From Betaproteobacteria bacterium (GTDB lineage: Bacteria; Pseudomonadota; Gammaproteobacteria; Burkholderiales; Burkholderiaceae_C), in contig JADIZZ010000001.1 in assembly GCA_016704535.1 (NCBI GenBank), positions 1 to 64,000 of the forward strand: DNA of 64,000 bases. Reading direction: 5' to 3'. The position numbers and the translations under genes were made by a program. Positions 53,349-60,959 of the stretch are shown here, in pieces (the stretch's first letter is position 1; every line of letters begins with the position of its first letter). Under the pieces are notes generated by a model. The model made no database searches. It was not told the DNA's origin and was given only the letters and a program-made list of their open reading frames with translations.

Positions 53349-53951
53349 TCACGGCTCGACAGGTGGTGGCGCAGGCCCGGGCGCTGGTTCGGTTGCAGGG
53401 GCAGCCGCCGGCTCGGCCGGCGCCATGGCCTGGGCCAGCGCAGCCAGCATCACCAGCCAAGATGCCACCGGCAGCGTGGCCAGCACGTCGTTGAGCAGGC
53501 GAGGCAATGCGCCCGCCTCGCCGGCGGCCAGGCGGGTGCGCCAGCGCCACGGTCGGCTGGTTGCGATCAGGCCGCCGGCCAGCGCCGCGGCGGCCACCAG
53601 GGCCCACGGGTGGCGGCGCGCCACTGGCTGCAGGGCCACGCCCACGGCAGTGGCCGCGGCACTGCCAGCCGTGTGCCAGGGGTGCTGCTTCCACCAGTTG
53701 GTTACGGCGTCGCGCAGCACACGCACGGCGGGTACGTCGAGCAGTCCTGACCACCAGGTGGGGGCTGCGGCTTCACCCGCGGCGGGCGCTACCGGCCCGC
53801 ACAGTGCCAGACGCAACCGCGTGCGCGAGGCAGCAAGCCGCAGTATCGCGCCTTGCACGGTGGGTGCTGCCTGTACGGCGGGAGCGGGCAGTGCCTGAAC
53901 CTGCATATCGGCCGCGGTCGGCGCAGCGGATGGCGAGGGCGGCGTTGTCAA
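53349..53951 (-). CDS. Hypothetical membrane protein downstream of YqjE-like gene
   Basis: 200 residues. N-terminal Pro/Ala-rich segment, a middle part (LLDVPAVRVLRDAVTNWWKQHPWHTAGSAAATAVGVALQPVARRHPW), two hydrophobic segments (ALVAAAALAGGLIATS and ASWLVMLAALAQAM) and a Pro/Ala-rich tail. Such genes often follow DUF883 and YqjE-like genes, where E. coli has yqjK. The TTG start overlaps the upstream stop (TTGA); an ATG at 53906 is the alternative. Function unknown. Confidence 0.6.
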   Translation of the reverse strand: MTTPPSPSAAPTAADMQVQALPAPAVQAAPTVQGAILRLAASRTRLRLALCGPVAPAAGEAAAPTWWSGLLDVPAVRVLRDAVTNWWKQHPWHTAGSAAATAVGVALQPVARRHPWALVAAAALAGGLIATSRPWRWRTRLAAGEAGALPRLLNDVLATLPVASWLVMLAALAQAMAPAEPAAAPATEPAPGPAPPPVEP

Positions 53952-54331
53952 GTCGGCTCCGTTTCGCGCAGCAGGCCCCAATCGGCCCGCAATTGCTGGC
54001 GCAGTACGCCGAAGGGAACGGTTACGGCACGTTGCCGGGCCAGCACGAGGCAGAGCCCCGCCGCTGCCAGCGGCAGCGCGGGCACGGCCCACAGCAGCCA
54101 CGGTGCTTGCCACTGCGCCGGTGCGGTGGTAGCCCACAGCATCAGGGCCACGCCTGCCAGCACCACAGCCACGGCAAAGCCAGCCATAGCCAGCACTCCC
54201 AGCACCGCTTGGCGGAGCCAGACGGTGCTGAGTGCACTCGCCTCGGCCTGCAGCAGTTCGCCGTAGGCCTCGGCGTGCTCGGCGAGCAGCTGCGGCTGAC
54301 CCGTGACGAGCTTCAGCCAGGGTGGCAGCAT
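53948..54331 (-). CDS. Phage holin family / YqjE-like membrane protein
   Basis: 127 residues with two long membrane helices (VLGVLAMAGFAVAVVLAGVALMLW and LLWAVPALPLAAAGLCLVLA). An amphipathic N-terminus (YGELLQAEASAL) and a C-terminal helix with LRQQLRADWGLL match the YqjE/holin-like family. It lies 24 nt after the DUF883 gene as in the E. coli yqjD-yqjE pair. Probably a membrane partner of the ribosome-binding DUF883 protein (inference). Confidence 0.75.
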   Translation of the reverse strand: MLPPWLKLVTGQPQLLAEHAEAYGELLQAEASALSTVWLRQAVLGVLAMAGFAVAVVLAGVALMLWATTAPAQWQAPWLLWAVPALPLAAAGLCLVLARQRAVTVPFGVLRQQLRADWGLLRETEPT

Positions 54332-54355
54332 CTCAGTACGGGTGGCAGCCGGGTG

Positions 54356-54733
54356 TCACGCGTCGCGGCGCGAACGTGTCAGCAGGCCGATCAGCGCCAT
54401 CAGCACCGCGCCCGTGGCCGCGGCGATCAGCACCGCCTTCACCGGTTCCTGCTGGATGTAGTGGGTGGTGCTTTCGCTGGCCTGGTGGGCCTTGGCGCGC
54501 ACCTGGTGCGACCCGTCGCGCAGCGCGTCCATGCTGCGGTTGAACATCGCGCCGGCTTGCGCCGTGGCACCGTCCAGCCGCGGGCTGGCCTTGTCGCGCA
54601 ACGACTGCACGCCACCGGCCAGGCCGTCCAGCGCGTGGTGCGTGGCGGTGATGCCCTGGTCGGCGGCCGCGGCGGCTTGGTCGACGAGATTGTGGCCGGC
54701 GTTCGGGGCGAGGGGAGTCTTGGTGTCGTACAT
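54356..54733 (-). CDS. DUF883 (ElaB/YqjD-like) protein
   Basis: 125 residues. A long hydrophilic helical region (residues 15-95) is followed by a C-terminal membrane anchor (AVLIAAATGAVLMALIGLL) and a basic tail, the layout of ElaB/YqjD proteins that tether ribosomes to the inner membrane in stationary phase. The segment STTHYIQQEPVKAVLIAAATG corresponds to the family end xxYIRxxPxxAVGIAAGxG. First gene of a three-gene operon. Confidence 0.8.
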   Translation of the reverse strand: MYDTKTPLAPNAGHNLVDQAAAAADQGITATHHALDGLAGGVQSLRDKASPRLDGATAQAGAMFNRSMDALRDGSHQVRAKAHQASESTTHYIQQEPVKAVLIAAATGAVLMALIGLLTRSRRDA

Positions 54734-54784
54734 GCGGCCTCCTGGGCTGTGTGGAATGGATGGGGCGTGCAGGGGTGGCGCGGC

Positions 54785-54949
54785 CTAGCCGCGGCGCACC
54801 AGGCCGAAGACGAAGCTGACGACGGCGAGCACGAGGAAGATCACGAAAAGCACCTTGGCGATGCCCACGGCACCGGCGGCGATGCCGCCGAAGCCGAACA
54901 GCGCGGCGATGAGCGCTATGACGAGAAAGACGATGGCGTAGTGCAGCAT
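54785..54949 (-). CDS. DUF1328 small membrane protein
   Basis: 54 residues, mostly hydrophobic: MLHYAIVFLVIALIAALFGF, then GGIAAGAVGIAKVLF and a second segment ending GLVRRG. It matches the DUF1328 (YtjA-like) family. AGGAGG-type site upstream. The palindrome TGCGCGGC-GG-GCCGCGCA (54969-54986) lies 20 nt before the start and may be an operator. Function unknown, often stress-induced. Confidence 0.85.
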   Translation of the reverse strand: MLHYAIVFLVIALIAALFGFGGIAAGAVGIAKVLFVIFLVLAVVSFVFGLVRRG

Positions 54950-55117
54950 GCGGACCTCCTAAGGGGGATGCGCGGCGGGCCGCGCACGGTTGCCGCAACG
55001 GATTCATTGCGACAGGTCCAGTGTGGATGCCGAGGCGGCGCCAGGCGATCGGCCGGTGCGCCGTGCGGGTGTAGGACCTTGCCCACAGCGGCCGCCACGG
55101 CGGCCGATGGCGGTCCG

Positions 55118-56071
55118 TCAGCCGGCTTCGGGCGCCGCTTCAGCGCGCGGCGGCAGCGTGACGCGGATCGTCGTGCCGCGCCCGGGCGCGGCCTCCACCG
55201 CCAAGGTGCCGTGTTCGGCCTCGACGCGGTAGCGCATGCCCACCAGGCCGTAGGCCGAACGCGGCGGCACGGCGGTGTCGAAGCCGCTGCCGTCGTCGCG
55301 TACTTCCAGCGCCACCTGGCCGCCGGCCGCGCCGCGGTCCATGCCCAGCGTCACCCAGACGTTCTGCGCCCGGGCGTGCTTGGCGACGTTGGTCGTGGCT
55401 TCCTGCACGAGGCGGTACGCCGTGAGCTCCGCGGCCGGCGTCAGCGGCACCGGCTGCAGTGCGCAGTGCACGGCCACGCCGCTGCTGCGTGTGAACTCGC
55501 GCGCCAGGATCTCGAGCGTGGCCACCAGCCCCAGGTGGGCCAGCGCCGAGGGGCGCAGGTCCTCGGCAATGCGGCGCTTGACGGCGATCACCTGGTCCAG
55601 CGCGCTGGTGAGGTGGGTCAGGCGTTCCAGCGCCTCGGCGGCCAGTGGCACCGGCGCGGCCAGGCGAGACCGGATGCGCGCGGCGTCCAGCTTGGCCGAA
55701 GTGAGCAGCGCGCCCAGTTCGTCGTGCAGGTCGCGCGCCAGGCGGTGGCGTTCGTCCTCGCGCGCCGTCTGCAGGTGGTGCGCCAGTTCGGTGAGCTGCG
55801 CCGTGCGCTCACGAACCAGCGCTTCCAGGCGGCCGGTTTCGTCGAACACCCGGCGCTGCTGGCGCTGCAGGTTCAGCGCGTGGCGCAACGCCATCAGCAA
55901 CGCCCCCAGCCCGACCAGCGCGGCAGCCGCAGCCGGTGCGTTACGCATCGGCGGGGGCGACTCCGGATGCAGCAGTTCGAACACTCCCAGGGCGGCCGCC
56001 ACCAGCGCTGCGACCCCGGCCAACAACAACCAGGCCGTCAGCGGCCGGGAGATCTCGCCATGCGTCTTCAT
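55118..56071 (-). CDS. Sensor histidine kinase (HisKA_3 type)
   Basis: 317 residues. Two membrane helices (about 13-35 and 47-65) with almost no periplasmic loop, a coiled coil, then the HisKA_3 dimerisation domain with the phospho-acceptor H116 in LARDLHDELG. The ATPase domain has an N box (QEATTNVAKHA) and G box (DDGSGFD, GLVGMRYRVEAEHG). This is the NarX/UhpB class, which pairs with LuxR-type regulators; the divergent gene at 56170 encodes one. Confidence 0.88.
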   Translation of the reverse strand: MKTHGEISRPLTAWLLLAGVAALVAAALGVFELLHPESPPPMRNAPAAAAALVGLGALLMALRHALNLQRQQRRVFDETGRLEALVRERTAQLTELAHHLQTAREDERHRLARDLHDELGALLTSAKLDAARIRSRLAAPVPLAAEALERLTHLTSALDQVIAVKRRIAEDLRPSALAHLGLVATLEILAREFTRSSGVAVHCALQPVPLTPAAELTAYRLVQEATTNVAKHARAQNVWVTLGMDRGAAGGQVALEVRDDGSGFDTAVPPRSAYGLVGMRYRVEAEHGTLAVEAAPGRGTTIRVTLPPRAEAAPEAG

Positions 56072-56169
56072 CTTCTCTGCCTGGCCTTCGGGCCGGCGCC
56101 CAGTTTCATGGCCCGTCGTACTCCGTTCTTCGGGCCCCCATCATGCGCCGCGGCGCGAAGGAGCCCTTC

Positions 56170-56802
56170 ATGATCCGCATCGCCATCGTCGACGACCACG
56201 CCATGGTGCGCGCCGGCCTGCGCCAGTTTCTCGGTGACGAAATCGATTTCGAGGTGGTGGCCGAGGCCGCCGACGGTCGCCAGGCGCTGGACATCGTGCG
56301 CCGCGGCGAGCTCGACGTGATGTTGCTCGACATCTCGATGCCCGGCCAGAGCGGTGTCGATGCCTTGGCCGCCATCCGCGCGCGTGCGCCGGCGCTGCCG
56401 GTGCTGATGCTCAGCGGCTTTGCCGAGCTGGACTACGCCACCACGCTGCTGCGCCAGGGCGCCAGCGGCTATCTCAACAAGGACTGCGAGCCGGCCGACC
56501 TGGTCAAGGCCATCCGCACCGTGCACCGCGGGCGCAAGTACATCACCGCGGCAGTGGCCGAGCGGCTGGCCGAAGGCCTGGGCGCAGGCGGCGAGCAGCC
56601 GCTGCACGAGAGCCTGTCCGAACGCGAGCTGCAAGTCTTTCTGCGCCTGGCGCAGGGCGAGACCATCGGCCACCTGGCCACGCAGCTGTGCCTGAGCGTG
56701 AAGACGGTCAGCACCTACCGCAGCCGCGTGATGGAGAAGATGCACCTGGCGTCGAACAGCGATCTCACGCACTACGCGCTGACGCACGGGCTCATCCGTT
56801 GA
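56170..56802 (+). CDS. LuxR-type response regulator
   Basis: 210 residues. Receiver domain (1-120) with the acidic pair DD at 8-9, phospho-acceptor D54 in MLLDISMPG and K104; LuxR/NarL helix-turn-helix (about 145-205) with LSERELQVFLRLAQGETIGHLATQLCLSVKTVSTYRSRVMEKM. It is divergent from the histidine kinase, with a 98-nt region between the start codons. The ATG at 56170 follows GGAG. Its last 11 nt overlap the end of the opposite-strand response regulator. Confidence 0.9.
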   Translation: MIRIAIVDDHAMVRAGLRQFLGDEIDFEVVAEAADGRQALDIVRRGELDVMLLDISMPGQSGVDALAAIRARAPALPVLMLSGFAELDYATTLLRQGASGYLNKDCEPADLVKAIRTVHRGRKYITAAVAERLAEGLGAGGEQPLHESLSERELQVFLRLAQGETIGHLATQLCLSVKTVSTYRSRVMEKMHLASNSDLTHYALTHGLIR

Positions 56803-57205
56803 GCGGCACTGGCACCAGGGGTGCGCCGGACGGCCCCGCCAGCGCCACGCAGTAGGCAATGAGCGCATCGATCTCGGTCGACTTGTCGAACACGCGGTCG
56901 GCGCCCAGCGCCAGGCAGCGCTCGCGCATGTCGTCGGTGGCGTAGTTGCTGAGCACGGCCATGCGGCCGACGCCAGGCAGCGCCTGGGCGCCACGCAACA
57001 CGCCCAGCCCCGAGCCGCCGAGCAGGAAGAGGTCGACGATGACGAGGTCGACGCCGTGGCCCGGCGTGGCCAGCCAGCGCAGCGCGCCGGCTTCGTCGCC
57101 GGCATGGCCGACCACCTGCACCGGCGCCAGTTCCTGCAGCGCGGCGACCAGGTTGTCCCGGATGACGGCGCTGTCTTCGACGATGTAGGTCTTCAGCAGA
57201 GACAA
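56792..57205 (-). CDS. Stand-alone receiver-domain response regulator
   Basis: 137 residues, a receiver domain only: TYIVEDSAVIRDNL at the start, phospho-acceptor D58 in LVIVDLFLLGGSG, and DKSTEIDALI near the end. There is no output domain, so it may act in a phosphorelay or protein interaction. The start is unclear: TTG at 57205 is used here, CTG just before LKTYIVED or ATG at 57277 are alternatives. An inverted repeat of the six-site set lies 49 nt upstream. Confidence 0.75.
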   Translation of the reverse strand: MSLLKTYIVEDSAVIRDNLVAALQELAPVQVVGHAGDEAGALRWLATPGHGVDLVIVDLFLLGGSGLGVLRGAQALPGVGRMAVLSNYATDDMRERCLALGADRVFDKSTEIDALIAYCVALAGPSGAPLVPVPLNG

Positions 57206-57254
57206 AGGGGGGCGCCGTTTGCGGGTTCGGAAACCTCGAACCGCAACAGTGTCG

Positions 57255-57268
57255 GTGCTGCGCCGCAC
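57255..57268. promoter_or_regulatory. Inverted repeat GTGCT-GCGC-CGCAC
   Basis: One base off the consensus in the left arm, flanked by CGG and CCG (57253-57270). 49 nt before the TTG start of the receiver-only regulator, downstream of the third Crp/Fnr gene. Confidence 0.45.
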
Positions 57269-57332
57269 CGTGCCCATCGGCCTGCGGGGCCGGCCGGTGT
57301 AGGAAAAGGACTACACGGCGGGCTGGGCACGC

Positions 57333-58100
57333 TCAGTGGCAGGTGGCCCGGGTCTCGGTCTGGCGCAACAGCGTCTCGGTGAGCAGCCGGCCCATTTCGG
57401 TCTTGACGACGTGGTAGCACTCGCAGGCGCAGCTTTCCAGGCCGGCCGCGTCGAGCACCGTGATGTGGCCCCGGCGGTAGCGGATGTAGCCGGCGTCCTG
57501 GAAATGCCCGGCGGCCAGCGTCACGCTTTCGCGTCGCACGCCCAGCATGCTGGCCACCAGCTCCTGCGTCATCACCATCTCGCCGGGCGGCGCGCGGTCG
57601 ATGGCACAGAGCAGCCAGCGGCTGAGCTGCTGCTCGATGGTGTGGTGGCGGTAGCACACGGCAGTCTGCGCGATCTGCGTGATCAGCGCCTGCGTGTAGC
57701 GCAGCAGCAGCCGGCGCAGCTGCCCCGGGCCCTCGAAGGCCTGCAGCAGCGTGCCGCGCGCCAGCCGGTAGCCGTGGCCTGCGGTCTGCACCACGGCCGA
57801 ACTGGGCGTGGTGTCGCCGCCCATGATCAGCGCCACGCCGACCATGCCTTCGCGCCCGACGCTGCAGGTCTCGGCCGAGGCCCCCGAGGCCATCACGTGG
57901 TGCAGCGAGACCACCGCGGTGGTCGGGAAATGGACGTGGTGCAGCGGCACGCCGGGCTCGTAGAGCATCTGGCCCAGCAGCAACTGCACCGGTTCGAGCG
58001 CGCCGCGCAGCGCCTCGAACTCGGCCGCCGGCAGCGCGGCGATGAGGTGGTTCAGGTTGGGCGAAGGCGGCGCCTGCGCCGGCCGGTTGCGATGCGGCAT
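57333..58100 (-). CDS. Crp/Fnr family transcriptional regulator, third copy
   Basis: 255 residues. Same architecture as the two at 44.4 and 45.3 kb: sensor barrel (GQMLYEPGVPLHHVHFPTTAVVSLH, SVGREGMVGVALIMGG) and winged helix (MTQELVASMLGVRRESVTLAAGHFQDAGYI). It is closer to the first copy than to the second. A short C-terminal tail contains CACEC. It is the last gene of an operon with a hybrid histidine kinase and a response regulator-PAS protein, 3 nt after the latter. Confidence 0.88.
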   Translation of the reverse strand: MPHRNRPAQAPPSPNLNHLIAALPAAEFEALRGALEPVQLLLGQMLYEPGVPLHHVHFPTTAVVSLHHVMASGASAETCSVGREGMVGVALIMGGDTTPSSAVVQTAGHGYRLARGTLLQAFEGPGQLRRLLLRYTQALITQIAQTAVCYRHHTIEQQLSRWLLCAIDRAPPGEMVMTQELVASMLGVRRESVTLAAGHFQDAGYIRYRRGHITVLDAAGLESCACECYHVVKTEMGRLLTETLLRQTETRATCH

Positions 58101-58103
58101 GGC

Positions 58104-58925
58104 CTAGATCCCCACCGTGGTCTCGACACCGATGCCGCGGTAGCCGATGAAGCGGCAGTTCTGGTCGAACATCGGCTGGCCGCTGACGCGGAAGGCCTGC
58201 ACCGGCGCTTCGCCACGCCTGCGGTGCAGCGCGAAGTCGATGAAGGGCTGGCGCGCCGCGATGCGCGCCTGCAGCGCCTCGCGCTCGGTGGTGTTCCAGC
58301 CGTCGTCGGGTGGTGGTTCGGCGTCGGCCACCAGCGGGCTGACACGCAGCCCCAGCATTTCCATCACCGGGCCCGAGACGCGCGTGAACTCGCCCGTCTC
58401 GTCCTGTTCCCAGTACCAGTCGCTGGCCAGCTCGGTCAGGCTGCGGAAGCGCGCCTCGCTCTCGCGCAGCTCGGCGGTGCGCTCGGCCACGGCCTGCTCC
58501 AGCCGTTCGTTGTGCGCTTCCAGCCGGCGGTAGAGCAGCCGCGTCTCGAGCATGTTGTGGATGCGCGTCTTGACCTCCAGAAGGTCGAAGGGTTTGCTGA
58601 TGAAGTCGCGAGCGCCGGCCTGCAGCGCGCGCAGCTTGTGACCCGGCTGCGCCGTCAGCACGATGACCGGCAGCGTGCGGTCGCGCGGGTTGGTCTTCAG
58701 TGCTTCCATGACGCCGAAGCCGTCCATCGTGGGCATCTGCAGGTCGAGCAGGATCAGGTCGTAGTCGTTGCGGCGGTGCAGCGCGCAGACGGTCGTCGAG
58801 TCCATCGCCGAGGTGACCTGGGTATAGCCGGCTTCGCCCAGCAGGCGCGTCACCAGGCGTACGTTGGCGTCCTGGTCGTCGACGACGAGGATGCGCGCGC
58901 CGAGGATGTCCTGTTCCTGGATCAT
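58104..58925 (-). CDS. Response regulator with PAS domain
   Basis: 273 residues. Receiver domain (about 10-125) with D61 in LILLDLQMPTMDGFG and K112 in FISKPFD, a coiled coil (about 128-155: RLEAHNERLEQAVAERTAEL), then a PAS-like domain (160-265) with SLTELASDWYWEQDETGEFTRVSG and a final FIGYRGIGVETT. No enzymatic or DNA-binding output. It overlaps the hybrid kinase gene by four bases (ATGA) and is probably its phosphorylation partner. Confidence 0.85.
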   Translation of the reverse strand: MIQEQDILGARILVVDDQDANVRLVTRLLGEAGYTQVTSAMDSTTVCALHRRNDYDLILLDLQMPTMDGFGVMEALKTNPRDRTLPVIVLTAQPGHKLRALQAGARDFISKPFDLLEVKTRIHNMLETRLLYRRLEAHNERLEQAVAERTAELRESEARFRSLTELASDWYWEQDETGEFTRVSGPVMEMLGLRVSPLVADAEPPPDDGWNTTEREALQARIAARQPFIDFALHRRRGEAPVQAFRVSGQPMFDQNCRFIGYRGIGVETTVGI

Positions 58926-60688
58926 GGGGTGACCTGTTCGGGTGGCGTGCGTTGGGCGGGGCTGCGGGTGACGTCGAGGGCCAGGTCCAGGGTTTCCATG
59001 AACTCGACGACCTTGATCGGCTTGGTGAGGTAGCGGAAGAAGCCGGCGTCCATGCCCTTGGCGACGTCGCGCGGCATGGCGTTGGCGCTGAGCGCGATGA
59101 CCGGGATGTGGGCGGTGGCGGGGTCGCCGGCCAGGATCCCCAGCGCCGTGATGCCGCTGATGCCGGGCAGGTTGATGTCCATCAGGATGACGTCGGGCAA
59201 AGCGCTGCGCGCCAGCTCGATGCCGCTGCGGCCGTCCTTGGCGCCGATCAGGTGCAGGTCGGGGCGGCGGGCGACCAGCCGCGCCACGAGCAGCAGGTTG
59301 GCCGGGTTGTCTTCGACGTAGAGCACGGTGCGCCGGGCGGCGCCATCTTCCATGGCGGGGACGTGCGCGGTGAAATGGGGCTCGGCCGCCGCGGGCAGCT
59401 CAACGCTGTGGCTGGCGCGCAGGTCGATCCAGAAGGTGCTGCCCACGCCGACCGTGCTTTCCACGCCTATCGTGCCGCCCATCAGCGTGACCAGCTGCTT
59501 GCACACCACGAGGCCGATGCCGGTGCCTTCCTCGACGCCGCCTTCCTGGCCCAGGCGGTTGAAGGGCTGGAACAGCTGCGCCAGCTTCTCCGGCGACAGG
59601 CCCGCGCCGGTGTCGAGAAAGCTCACGCGCACCCAGCCTTCGGGCCGCGTCTCGCAGCGCACCTCGACCGTGCCGCCGGTGCGGTTGTACTTGATGGCGT
59701 TGGACAGCAGGTTGACGATGACCTGCTTGACGCGTGTGCGGTCGGCCTTGACGAACAGCGCCTGCGCCGGGGCGATGAAGCGCACGCCGATGCCGTGCTG
59801 GCGCGCCTGCGGCTCGGTCATGGCCTGGCAGTCGGCCAGCACCTCGGCCAGCGACATCGGCTCGGGCGACAGCGACAGCCGGCCCGACTCGATGAGCGAC
59901 AGGTCGAGGATCTCGTTGATCAGCTCCAGCAGGTACCAGCCGGCCTGCAGGATCTGGTCGATGCTGTCCTTCTGCGCTGGCGTGGGTGTCGGCTCGCCCG
60001 AGTCCATCAGCTGCGCGAAACCGAGGATGGCGTTCAGTGGCGAGCGCAGTTCGTGGCTCATGCTCGACAGGAAGTCGCTCTTGGCCTTGTTCGCCGTCTC
60101 GGCGGCCAAGGTGGCGGCCTGCAGGTCGAGGTTGCTCTGCTTCAGCGCCTGGTCCAGTCGTGCCTGCTCGGCTTCGACACGCTTGCGCGCGGTGTTGTCC
60201 GTGCCGATAAGCAGGTAGCCGATGAGCGCGTCGACGGTGTTGCGCAGCGCCGTCACCGAGACCACCGCGGGCAGGCGGCTGCCGTCGCGGCGCAGGTAGG
60301 TCAGCTCGTAGATGTCCTCGATGCCGCGCGAGGCCTTGAATACCAGCGCCTCGAAGCCCGGCGCGATGGGCTGGCCGAACTCGGTGCTCAGCACCTGCGC
60401 TCGCCGCACCAGTTCCAGCGGGTCGGACAGCTCGGCCGGCGTGATGCGGTCGACGACGTCTGCCGCGGCGTACCCCAGCATGCGCTCGGCGCCGACGTTG
60501 AAGACCTGGATGACGCCGTGTTCGTCGGTGGCGATGCTGGAGAAGTTTTCGCTGTTGAGGATCGCCTTCTGCAACGCGCCGGTCTTCAGCACCAGCCGCT
60601 GGCGGTGGGCCTTGCCGCTGCCGCGCGGGAGTTTGGCGGTGGCAGGGGCGGCCGGGTGGGCAGCCGGCTTGGAAGCAACAGAAGACAT
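58922..60688 (-). CDS. Hybrid sensor histidine kinase (PAS-HisKA-HATPase-REC)
   Basis: 588 residues, no membrane segment. PAS domain (about 35-165: ILNSENFSSIATDEHGVIQVFNVGAERMLGYAAADV), HisKA with H212 in SSMSHELRSPLNA, HATPase_c (about 315-440: NLLSNAIKYNRTGG, DTGAGLSPEKLAQLFQPF, GTGIGLVVCKQLV), and a C-terminal receiver domain with D504 in VILMDINLPG. A cytoplasmic sensor, ligand unknown. ATG at 60688 chosen; the frame is open about 70 codons further upstream. First gene of the kinase/RR-PAS/Crp operon. Confidence 0.85.
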   Translation of the reverse strand: MSSVASKPAAHPAAPATAKLPRGSGKAHRQRLVLKTGALQKAILNSENFSSIATDEHGVIQVFNVGAERMLGYAAADVVDRITPAELSDPLELVRRAQVLSTEFGQPIAPGFEALVFKASRGIEDIYELTYLRRDGSRLPAVVSVTALRNTVDALIGYLLIGTDNTARKRVEAEQARLDQALKQSNLDLQAATLAAETANKAKSDFLSSMSHELRSPLNAILGFAQLMDSGEPTPTPAQKDSIDQILQAGWYLLELINEILDLSLIESGRLSLSPEPMSLAEVLADCQAMTEPQARQHGIGVRFIAPAQALFVKADRTRVKQVIVNLLSNAIKYNRTGGTVEVRCETRPEGWVRVSFLDTGAGLSPEKLAQLFQPFNRLGQEGGVEEGTGIGLVVCKQLVTLMGGTIGVESTVGVGSTFWIDLRASHSVELPAAAEPHFTAHVPAMEDGAARRTVLYVEDNPANLLLVARLVARRPDLHLIGAKDGRSGIELARSALPDVILMDINLPGISGITALGILAGDPATAHIPVIALSANAMPRDVAKGMDAGFFRYLTKPIKVVEFMETLDLALDVTRSPAQRTPPEQVTP

Positions 60689-60913
60689 GGCAGGGCGGGC
60701 GGCACGGAGGAAGAACAGCTGCCCGGGCGGGCCTGCATGCCGAACGAGACCCGTAGCGGCGTGTTGCATGCTGCGCACCGAAAGTGGGGTCGTCTGTTCG
60801 CTGTCGCACATAGGCCGCTGGCGATACCTGGATTCGGCCAGCGGCACCTTCCGCGCAGGGACCGCCAACGGAAACCAGACAGCGGGCCGTCCCACCCCCG
60901 CGTTTACCGAAAG

Positions 60914-60933
60914 CGGCCGCTTCGAGGCGGCCG
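60914..60933 (-). terminator. Hairpin after the kinase-like gene
   Basis: CGGCCGC and GCGGCCG pair around TTCGAG. On the minus strand CTTTCGG follows; on the plus strand TCTTTC follows. It probably ends the transcript of the gene at 60960-62513. The remaining bases between 60689 and 60959 show nothing coding. Confidence 0.5.
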
Positions 60934-60959
60934 TCTTTCACGGTCGGAACCGGTCTACC

